A DNA stretch of 5,644 nt, from assembly GCA_021781185.1 (NCBI GenBank), contig JAJXXI010000496.1, positions 1 through 5,644 of the forward strand. The letters are read 5' to 3'. Both the position numbers and the translations under genes were made by a program. Below, one piece after another: positions 1-5,644 of this stretch (the first letter of the stretch is position 1; each line of letters begins with the position of its first letter). The stretch comes from a bacterium (GTDB lineage Bacteria; Verrucomicrobiota; Verrucomicrobiia; Limisphaerales; UBA11358). Below the pieces are notes generated by a model. It did not search any database and had not been told where the DNA came from. It saw only the letters and a list, made by a program, of their open reading frames with translations.

Positions 1-125
1 TGACCACCCCACTGGCCGGCTGGGATGTGCTGACCAACGGGACGTTTGATGCCAGCGGTAATTTCTCATCCACCAACGCGGTGGGAACGGCTCGACAACA
101 GTTCTTTATCATCAAACAGCCGTGA
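1..125 (+). CDS. C-terminal end of a secreted-type protein (5' truncated)
   Basis: The reading frame is open from the left edge (first full codon at 3) to a TGA at 123-125 and gives 40 residues. The piece contains GWDVLTNGTFDASGNF and ends in FFIIKQP. From memory, tails of the form 'GTFDASGNFSFTN...QQFYRL' close many large exported proteins of Verrucomicrobiota, such as beta-sandwich, LamG-like or autotransporter-like proteins; this pattern is the only basis for the call. The alternation of small polar and aromatic residues fits a short beta-strand module rather than a transmembrane end. The rest of the gene lies outside the window, so the catalytic or binding function of the whole protein cannot be told. 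It is followed by a 105-base gap with a hairpin, so it probably ends its own transcription unit. Confidence 0.62.
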   Translation, partial: TTPLAGWDVLTNGTFDASGNFSSTNAVGTARQQFFIIKQP

Positions 126-154
126 TGTGTGGAGCTTGATGCCTGGCGGGAAAT

Positions 155-182
155 CCGTCGGGGAACGGATCGTTTCCGACGG
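155..182 (+). terminator. GC-rich hairpin after the upstream gene, possible terminator
   Basis: CCGTCGG at 155-161 pairs perfectly with CCGACGG at 176-182. Two G-T wobbles and an A-T pair extend the stem to about 10 bp around an 8-base loop. It begins 30 bases after the stop codon of the upstream gene and 76 bases before the prepilin ATG, which suits transcription termination. There is no T-run after the stem, so it is not a classical intrinsic terminator. It could equally be a structured 5' leader of the prepilin gene. Confidence 0.35.
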
Positions 183-230
183 CCCGTCTGACAAAGCAAA
201 AGAACAATATTTCGGATGCGTTAAGCAAGT

Positions 231-1028
<798 letters not shown>

Positions 1029-1034
1029 TATGCC

Positions 1035-1063
1035 AACCGGTGGATTATTCGGGGAGTCCGGTT
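1035..1063 (+). other. Weak inverted repeat after the prepilin gene
   Basis: AACCGG at 1035-1040 is matched by CCGGTT at 1058-1063, with 17 bases between, seven bases after the prepilin stop codon. The short stem and long loop make it a weak terminator candidate, and no T-run follows it. It is listed only because of its position directly after a gene end. Confidence 0.2.
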
Positions 1064-1119
1064 AAATCAACGGCGCAGCCAGGATTTTCCGGCCTCCAGA
1101 CCGCGCGCGGTTAGATCAA
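1059..1119 (+). repeat. Pair of near-identical 12-bp direct repeats upstream of the sugar porter
   Basis: CGGTTAAATCAA (1059-1070) and CGGTTAGATCAA (1108-1119) differ at one base and lie 49 bp apart start to start. Both are followed within two bases by another CGG. They sit between the prepilin stop and the porter start, so they could be binding sites for a regulator of the porter operon. The spacing is not a whole number of helical turns, and neither copy is itself palindromic, so the case for an operator is weak. The perfect palindrome CCGCGCGCGG (1101-1110) overlaps the start of the second copy. Confidence 0.3.
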
Positions 1120-1160
1120 GCGGAACAAACCAACGGGTTTCCAACAGGCGTGGCAAAACG

Positions 1161-1181
1161 AAACGGACTTTTGTCCGGTTT
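1161..1181 (+). terminator. Hairpin with T-rich 3' side upstream of the porter start
   Basis: AAACGGAC (1161-1168) pairs with GTCCGGTTT (1173-1181) around a TTTT loop, with one bulged G, giving an 8-bp stem. The sequence after it (TATTTCT) is T-rich. This resembles a short intrinsic terminator for the prepilin transcript or a regulatory hairpin in the porter leader. It lies between the possible GTG start at 1150 and the ATG at 1207, so it favours 1207 as the real porter start, because the segment then reads as untranslated. Confidence 0.35.
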
Positions 1182-1206
1182 ATTTCTAAAAACTGATTCG
1201 GACGAC

Positions 1207-2628
1207 ATGATTATTGCAACTGAAAACAAGGCTTCCAATCTGAAGGCCAGTTTCAACCTCGGCTATGTCTGGCTCATTTCCATCGTCGCGGCGATGGGCG
1301 GATTGCTGTTCGGTTGGGACTGGGTGGTCATCGGCGGTGCCAAGCCGTTTTTTCAACGATACTTTGAACTGACCAGTGAAGCCCAGATCGGCTGGGCGAA
1401 CAGTTGCGCGTTGATCGGCTGTCTGTTTGGTGCGCTGGCTGCCGGAGCGTTGAGTGATAAATTCGGGCGCAAACGGTTGCTGATTGCGGCGGCGCTGATT
1501 TTTGCGGTGACCTCGCTTGGCAATGCTCTGGCCGGCACGTTTACCGTCTTTATCGCCTGGCGGATTTTTGGCGGCGTGGCCATCGGGCTGGCTTCCAGTC
1601 TTTCACCGATGTATATCGCCGAAGTCGCCCCGGCACAGATTCGCGGGAAGCTGGTTGCCATCAACCAGCTCACGATTGTCGTCGGCATTCTGTTGGCGCA
1701 GTGCATCAACTGGTTTCTCGTGCGAGATCTGCCGGCGGGTGCGACGGATGAGTTCATCCGCAGTTCCTGGTTTGGCCAGCAGGGCTGGCGCTGGATGTTT
1801 GGGCTGACGGCAGCGCCGGCCCTGTTGTTTTTCATCGGCATGTTGCTGGTCCCGGAAAGTCCGCGCTGGCTGGCGAAAAACGGGAAGACCGAACTGGCCC
1901 GCAGGATTCTTGGCAAAATTGGCGGGAAAAATTATGCGAATGCGGCCACGACCGAAATCCAGTCCACCCTGGTCAGTGAAGAAATTCAACGCGTGCGCTT
2001 CTCGGATTTGCTGGAGCCCAAAATGCGCAAGGTCATTGTCCTGGGTGTCGTGCTGGCGGTGTTTCAGCAATGGTGCGGCATCAACGTCATCTTCAACTAT
2101 GCCGAGGAAATTTTCCGGGCGGCCGGATACGACATTTCGAGTGTGCTCAAAAACATCGCCTGGACCGGCTCGGTGAATCTGGCCTTCACGTTTGTCGCCC
2201 TGGGCGTGGTGGACAAAGGCGGGCGGCGGCCGCTGATGTTGTTCGGTTCGGCGGCGCTGGCGGTCATTTATACCGTGATGGGCTTCTGTTATTTCAGCGG
2301 CGTCAAAGGTCTGCCGATGCTGCTGCTGGTGCTCGCGGCCATCGGTTGTTACGCCATGTCGCTCGCGCCGGTGACGTGGGTGGTGATTTCCGAAATATTT
2401 CCCAACCGCATTCGTGGCGCGGCGATGGCCGTGGCCGTCTCGTCCCTGTGGATTGCGTGTTTTCTGCTGACTTACACGTTTCCGATGTTGAACGCAACGC
2501 TTGGTTCGGCGGGAACCTTCTGGCTTTATGCGGCGATTTGCGTGGCGGGGTTTGTCTTTATCAAATTCAAGCTGCCGGAAACCAAAGGCAAATCGCTGGA
2601 ACAAATCGAGCGCGAACTCGTGGATTGA
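1207..2628 (+). CDS. MFS sugar:H+ symporter, XylE/GLUT-like (sugar porter family)
   Basis: This is a 473-residue inner-membrane transporter (XylE of E. coli has 491) that should import a monosaccharide with a proton. Signature motifs appear in order: TM1 LLFGWDWVVIGG (33-44) with the proton-coupling Asp38; the loop 2-3 motif GALSDKFGRKRL (80-91); TM4 with Arg119 and RIFGGVAIGLASSLSPMYIA; then AEVAPAQIRGKL; PESPRWLAKNG (216-226); TM7 FQQWCGINVIFNYAEEIF (286-303); DKGGRRP (336-342); TM10 PVTWVVISEIFPNRIRG (388-404); and the C-terminal PETKGKSLEQIE (457-468). A GWRWMF-containing loop between TM5 and TM6 is typical of the XylE branch. Substrate contacts Gln154, Gln287, Gln288, Asn293 and Trp391 are present, but the residue matching XylE Gln415 is Leu414. 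The substrate is therefore a hexose or pentose not further resolvable. The frame is open further upstream to a GTG at 1150 (492 residues). I prefer ATG 1207 because the 19 extra residues do not look like family sequence, the GTG has no properly spaced ribosome site, and a hairpin lies between them. It is followed after 11 bases by the DUF5107 gene, probably on the same transcript. Confidence 0.93.
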   Translation: MIIATENKASNLKASFNLGYVWLISIVAAMGGLLFGWDWVVIGGAKPFFQRYFELTSEAQIGWANSCALIGCLFGALAAGALSDKFGRKRLLIAAALIFAVTSLGNALAGTFTVFIAWRIFGGVAIGLASSLSPMYIAEVAPAQIRGKLVAINQLTIVVGILLAQCINWFLVRDLPAGATDEFIRSSWFGQQGWRWMFGLTAAPALLFFIGMLLVPESPRWLAKNGKTELARRILGKIGGKNYANAATTEIQSTLVSEEIQRVRFSDLLEPKMRKVIVLGVVLAVFQQWCGINVIFNYAEEIFRAAGYDISSVLKNIAWTGSVNLAFTFVALGVVDKGGRRPLMLFGSAALAVIYTVMGFCYFSGVKGLPMLLLVLAAIGCYAMSLAPVTWVVISEIFPNRIRGAAMAVAVSSLWIACFLLTYTFPMLNATLGSAGTFWLYAAICVAGFVFIKFKLPETKGKSLEQIERELVD

Positions 2629-2639
2629 AATTTTGACCG

Positions 2640-5600
2640 ATGAATCGAATGGATATTTCTGGATTGAATGGAAAGGCGCATGAGATGCAAGCCGGCTCAC
2701 GCGTTTGCGATGACGCTTCGAAAGCGGATGCCGTGCAGGTGCGCGTGGAGGAGTTGGTGATTTCCACCTACCTGCCCGCGCCACCGGACAAAAACCCGAT
2801 GTTTTTGGAAAAGCGCGTATATCAGGGCAGCAGCGGGAAGGTGTATCCGCTGCCGTTCACCGATCGCATCGCCGAAAAGCCGGTGGATCGGAAATGGAAG
2901 GCGGTATGGATTGAAAACGAATTCATCTGCGCGATGGTGTTGCCTGAAATCGGCGGGCGCATTCACATGCTGCAGGACAAAACGAATGGCTACGATGTGA
3001 TTTACAACCAGCCGGTGATCAAGCCGGCACTCGTCGGGCTGGCAGGACCGTGGATTTCGGGAGGCATTGAGTTCAACTGGCCGCAGCATCATCGTCCCGC
3101 GACGTTTCTGCCGGTGGATTTTGAAATCGAAGAACACGCTGACGGTTCAAAAACCATCTGGTGCAGCGATCATGATCCGATGTGCCGTATGAAAGGAATG
3201 CACGGCGTCTGTCTGCATCCAGGCAAAAGTTTTCTCGAACTCAAAGTTCGCGCCTACAACCGCACGCCGTTCGTGCAAACTTTTCTGTGGTGGGCGAATG
3301 TGGCAGCGCGCGTTCATGAGGCATATCAAAGCTTCTTCCCGCCGGATGTTTATTACGTGGCCGATCACGCACGCCGTTCAATGAGCCAGTATCCGCTCGC
3401 GCAGGGAATTTACTACGGCGTCAATTATGGTGAACGTGGACGCAATGGTGTTCCAAAAAACGAAATCCCAAATCAATTTGTGCCGCCGCACTGTGATAAA
3501 AAAGCGGAAAGCGGAAAGCGGAAAGCGGAAATACCGCAATATGCGCCGAACGATTTGTCATTCTACGCCAACATTCCCGTGCCCACGTCCTACATGTGCA
3601 TGGGCAGTCAGGAGGATTTCTTTGGCGGTTACGATTACTTTGCCCGGGCGGGGATTGTCCATGTGGCGAACCATCACATCTCGCCCGGCAAGAAACAGTG
3701 GACATGGGGCAATCACGAATTCGGCTACGCGTGGGATCGCAACCTGACGGACGCCGATGCGTATGGCGAATTTCCACCTTACATCGAAATCATGGCCGGC
3801 ATTTACACCGACAACCAGCCGGACTTCAGTTTCCTGCAACCCGGAGAAACCAAGGCGTGGAGTCAATACTGGTATCCGATCCAAAAGATTGGTCCGGCAC
3901 AACATGCGAATCTGAACGCCGCAGTCAGTCTGAAGATTGATGGGCGCGAATTACAGATCGGAGTTGCAGTTACAGCAAGCCAGCCGGATACGGTCGTCAT
4001 GGTTCTGTTGAATGGCAGATCGCTGGCCCGTTTCAATCGCCTCCTTTCACCGGCGAATCCGCTCATCGAGAAAGTCCGGATGCCAAAGAAGTTTGCCGAA
4101 ACGGACTTGCAGGTCCGGGTGTTGGCTGCCGATGGAAGTGAACTGATTGCTTATCAACCCAGGCTGCGTGTGAAAGGCGACGTTCCGCCGCCGGCCACGG
4201 AACCGCCCGCTCTGGAAGCGATTGCCAGCAATGACGAGTTGTTCATCACCGGCCTGCATCTGGACCAATATCGTCACGCCACCCGGTCGCCCGTGCTTTA
4301 TTGGCGCGAAGCGTTGCGGCGCGATCCATCTGATTCACGCTGCAACAACGCTCTGGGCCTGTGGCATCTGAAACGCGGTGAATTTTCGATTGCCGAAAAA
4401 CTGTTTCGCAAGGCAATCGAACGCCTGACGCGCCGCAATGCAAATCCTTACGACGGCGAAGCGTATTACAATCTGGGCTTGTGCCTGCGTTATCAATCAA
4501 CTTGTAGCAGCCGAGGTGACGAGGCTCTAACTCAGAAGGAAAGTCAGAGTCTCCTGACGTCGGCTGCTGCCGATGCCGATGCCTACGCCGCGTTTTACAA
4601 GGCGACTTGGAATCAAGCGTGGGCTGCGGCAGCTTATCATGCGCTGGCGGAAATGGATTGCTCGCGTCAGCATTGGACCACCGCCTTGGAACATCTCAAT
4701 CAATCTCTGCGCTTTGGCACGAACAATCTGCGCGCGCGAAATCTCAAGGTGATGGTGCTGCGCCTGTTGGACAAGCCCTACGAGGCGAATCCACTTTTAC
4801 ATTCCAACTTGCAGCTCGATCCGCTCGACTGGTGGGCACGAGATCTGAACGGGGGAATGTTGGCCTGTGATTTGCAGGCGCGGCTGGACCTGGCCCACGA
4901 TTATGCCCGGGCCGGTTTTTTTGCGGAAGCCATCAGCCTGTTGAAGAGGTCCACCGATGTGCCGCTCGACCTGCCGGATCAAAGTCTGGGTGCCATGCCA
5001 CTTGTTCAATACACGCTCGGTTGGTTGCATCAAAAGCAGGGCGGATCAAAATCCGCTCGGAAACAATTCAAACGCGCTTCAGCTTTGGCGCCGGATTATT
5101 GCTTCCCGGCGCGCCTGGAAGAAATTGCCATTCTCGAATCGGCCATGCGTGCCAATCCGTCCGATGCCCGCGCACCGTATTATCTGGGCAATTTGTTTTA
5201 CGACCGCCGCCGGCACGAGGACGCAATCCGCTTGTGGGAGCGCAGTGCCCGGTTGAACGGAAGTTTCTCCATCGTCTGGCGCAACCTCGGGATCGGCTAT
5301 TTCAACATTTTATCAAAACCGGCCCAAGCCCGCGCCGCTTACGACAAGGCATTCAAAGCCAATTCCTCCGATGCCCGGCTGCTCTATGAACGGGACCAGC
5401 TTTGGAAACGGCTCGGTGAAAAACCGGCGACGCGCTTGCGTGAACTGGAGCGCCATCCCAATCTGGTTCAACAACGCGATGACCTGAGCATCGAGCTTTG
5501 TGCGCTCTACAATCAAACCGGTCAGCACGAGAAGGCCGCAGGTCTTGTCGCCAGCCGCCAGTTTCAGCCGTGGGAAGGCGGGGAGGGCGGTCCGCTCGGT

Positions 5601-5644
5601 CAGCATGTTCGCGCCCAACTGGCATTGGGCCGCGAGGCAATGGC
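2640..5644 (+). CDS. DUF5107 domain protein with C-terminal TPR repeats (3' truncated by window)
   Basis: The frame is open from ATG 2640 to the window end (1001 codons plus two bases, no stop). The DUF5107 domain starts near residue 34 and shows NPMFLEKRVYQGSSGKVYP (52-70), LPEIGGRIHMLQD (101-113), GPWISGGIEFNWPQHHRP (136-153), ANHHISPGKKQWTWGNHEF (343-361), YAWDRN (363-368), and a closing TDNQPDF...WYPIQKIG block (390-418). The GGRI and GGIEFN motifs recall galactose-mutarotase-like sugar-binding sandwiches; the reaction, if any, is unassigned. A beta-rich linker follows (about 420-540). TPR-type helical pairs then begin near 565 (ALGLWHLKRGEFSIAEKLF) and continue at 842-875 and 877-912. 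No signal peptide or membrane segment is seen, so a cytoplasmic location is likely. Two internal insertions are odd: residues about 285-298 come from a heptanucleotide repeat and 622-644 from a palindrome. ATG 2640 is the longest choice. ATG 2685 has a better ribosome site (AAGG at 2673-2676, spacing 8) and would remove only 15 non-conserved residues. Probably about 100 C-terminal residues are missing, judging from the usual family size. The position right after a sugar porter suggests a role in sugar use. Confidence 0.9.
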   Translation, partial: MNRMDISGLNGKAHEMQAGSRVCDDASKADAVQVRVEELVISTYLPAPPDKNPMFLEKRVYQGSSGKVYPLPFTDRIAEKPVDRKWKAVWIENEFICAMVLPEIGGRIHMLQDKTNGYDVIYNQPVIKPALVGLAGPWISGGIEFNWPQHHRPATFLPVDFEIEEHADGSKTIWCSDHDPMCRMKGMHGVCLHPGKSFLELKVRAYNRTPFVQTFLWWANVAARVHEAYQSFFPPDVYYVADHARRSMSQYPLAQGIYYGVNYGERGRNGVPKNEIPNQFVPPHCDKKAESGKRKAEIPQYAPNDLSFYANIPVPTSYMCMGSQEDFFGGYDYFARAGIVHVANHHISPGKKQWTWGNHEFGYAWDRNLTDADAYGEFPPYIEIMAGIYTDNQPDFSFLQPGETKAWSQYWYPIQKIGPAQHANLNAAVSLKIDGRELQIGVAVTASQPDTVVMVLLNGRSLARFNRLLSPANPLIEKVRMPKKFAETDLQVRVLAADGSELIAYQPRLRVKGDVPPPATEPPALEAIASNDELFITGLHLDQYRHATRSPVLYWREALRRDPSDSRCNNALGLWHLKRGEFSIAEKLFRKAIERLTRRNANPYDGEAYYNLGLCLRYQSTCSSRGDEALTQKESQSLLTSAAADADAYAAFYKATWNQAWAAAAYHALAEMDCSRQHWTTALEHLNQSLRFGTNNLRARNLKVMVLRLLDKPYEANPLLHSNLQLDPLDWWARDLNGGMLACDLQARLDLAHDYARAGFFAEAISLLKRSTDVPLDLPDQSLGAMPLVQYTLGWLHQKQGGSKSARKQFKRASALAPDYCFPARLEEIAILESAMRANPSDARAPYYLGNLFYDRRRHEDAIRLWERSARLNGSFSIVWRNLGIGYFNILSKPAQARAAYDKAFKANSSDARLLYERDQLWKRLGEKPATRLRELERHPNLVQQRDDLSIELCALYNQTGQHEKAAGLVASRQFQPWEGGEGGPLGQHVRAQLALGREAM
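2670..2684 (+). promoter_or_regulatory. Possible ribosome binding site for an internal start of the DUF5107 gene
   Basis: GGAAAGG at 2670-2676 contains AAGG eight bases before an ATG at 2685 in the DUF5107 frame. Neither ATG 2640 nor ATG 2649 has a comparable site. If 2685 is the true start, the gap to the porter grows from 11 to 56 bases and the protein begins MQAGSRVCDD. Confidence 0.35.
3504..3531 (+). repeat. Heptanucleotide tandem repeat, four GCGGAAA units, inside coding sequence
   Basis: Four perfect copies of GCGGAAA run without interruption, preceded by six A residues (3498-3503). They are read as part of KKAESGKRKAEI in the DUF5107 protein, between the conserved blocks NQFVPP and YAPNDLSFYANIPVP. 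As I remember the family, these blocks are usually nearly adjacent, so the tract and its flank add about 14 basic, hydrophilic residues. Because the unit is 7 bases, gaining or losing one copy shifts the frame: one extra unit leads to a stop at 3938-3940, one fewer to a stop at 3745-3747. Both would remove the TPR part. Confidence 0.9.
4504..4570 (+). repeat. 67-base imperfect palindrome inside coding sequence, candidate interspersed repeat
   Basis: Two 29-base arms (4504-4532 and 4542-4570) flank a 9-base loop CAGAAGGAA. Of 29 facing positions, 23 are Watson-Crick pairs and 2 are G-T wobbles; the outer part pairs AGCAGCCGA with TCGGCTGCT. The element is read as CSSRGDEALTQKESQSLLTS followed by AAA (residues 622-644). 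It interrupts what in other family members, as I recall them, is a direct run from LGLCLRY into DEAYAAFYKATWNQAW. The frame is kept. Such a long stem in the middle of a TPR gene is not explained by protein constraint and looks like an inserted mobile palindromic element, comparable in idea to Rickettsia palindromic elements within genes. No target-site duplication is clear. Confidence 0.72.

Noticed and set aside
188..216. Possible -35/-10 promoter (CTGACA with an AT-rich CAATAT) before the prepilin gene
   Set aside because: The two boxes are only about 11 bases apart and the second matches the consensus poorly, so a sigma70-type promoter is not supported.
1101..1110. CCGCGCGCGG as a possible Z-DNA or restriction/methylation hot spot
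   Set aside because: It is a 10-bp palindrome expected by chance in GC-rich DNA. Kept only as part of the leader-region observation.
2070..2636. A 188-codon plus-strand frame overlapping the porter
   Set aside because: It is low-complexity Gly/Arg/Ala-rich sequence in another frame of the porter and has no recognisable domain.
1603..2784. A 393-codon open frame on the minus strand antisense to the sugar porter
   Set aside because: It is rich in Arg, His, Gln and Pro with no family motif, and lies opposite a gene with full transporter signatures. It is a product of the high GC third-position bias of the plus-strand gene.
3427..3940. Two plus-strand alternative frames across the heptamer repeat, considered as evidence of a real frameshift
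   Set aside because: I translated the DUF5107 frame through 3411-3600 codon by codon; it stays open and continues family motifs on both sides of the repeat, so no frameshift exists in this copy.
4569..4580. Tandem GCCGAT GCCGAT beside the palindrome as a target-site duplication
   Set aside because: Both copies are on the same side of the palindrome and there is no matching copy on the left flank, so it does not mark an insertion.
5572..5590. G-rich run resembling a two-layer G-quadruplex
   Set aside because: It encodes WEGGEGG, which fits a conserved peptide near the end of these TPR proteins as I recall them. The G-richness follows from the Gly and Trp codons.

Overview
The window looks like a chromosomal piece of a Verrucomicrobiota bacterium, probably of the Pedosphaera/Limisphaerales type. 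This is an inference from three gene families: a type II prepilin-like protein with a terminal 'DGH' motif, a GC-balanced XylE-type sugar porter, and a very large DUF5107 plus TPR protein. The tail of a fourth, secreted-looking protein has a C-terminal sequence style that I associate with the same phylum. All supported genes lie on the plus strand. I see no rRNA, tRNA, CRISPR array, transposase or phage gene.

Layout. Positions 1-125 hold the last 40 codons of an upstream gene. A 105-base gap (126-230) contains a GC-rich hairpin. Positions 231-1028 encode a 265-residue prepilin-like protein with an intact N-terminal cleavage/methylation segment. A 178-base gap (1029-1206) follows if the sugar porter starts at the ATG at 1207. 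It holds a near-perfect 12-bp direct repeat, a 10-bp palindrome and a terminator-like hairpin. Positions 1207-2628 encode the 12-helix sugar/H+ symporter. After only 11 bases, 2640 starts a long reading frame that stays open to the window end (at least 1001 codons). It encodes a DUF5107 N-terminal domain followed by a TPR superhelix.

How the genes may work together. The tight porter-DUF5107 junction suggests one transcript: the porter brings in a monosaccharide, and the DUF5107 protein, which has no visible signal peptide, acts on or senses a sugar in the cytoplasm. DUF5107 has, to my knowledge, no assigned reaction; its GGRI and SGGIEFNWP motifs recall the galactose-mutarotase-like beta-sandwich. 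The prepilin is of the kind that is amplified in this phylum and often sits near carbohydrate-use genes, but the hairpins between it and the porter argue for separate transcription.

The most unusual points are two repetitive DNA segments that are read as protein inside the DUF5107/TPR gene without breaking the frame: four perfect GCGGAAA heptamers (3504-3531) and a 67-base imperfect palindrome (4504-4570) inside the first TPR region. The sugar porter also shows an informative mix of substrate-pocket residues: GLUT-like at two positions, unlike both GLUT and XylE at two others.
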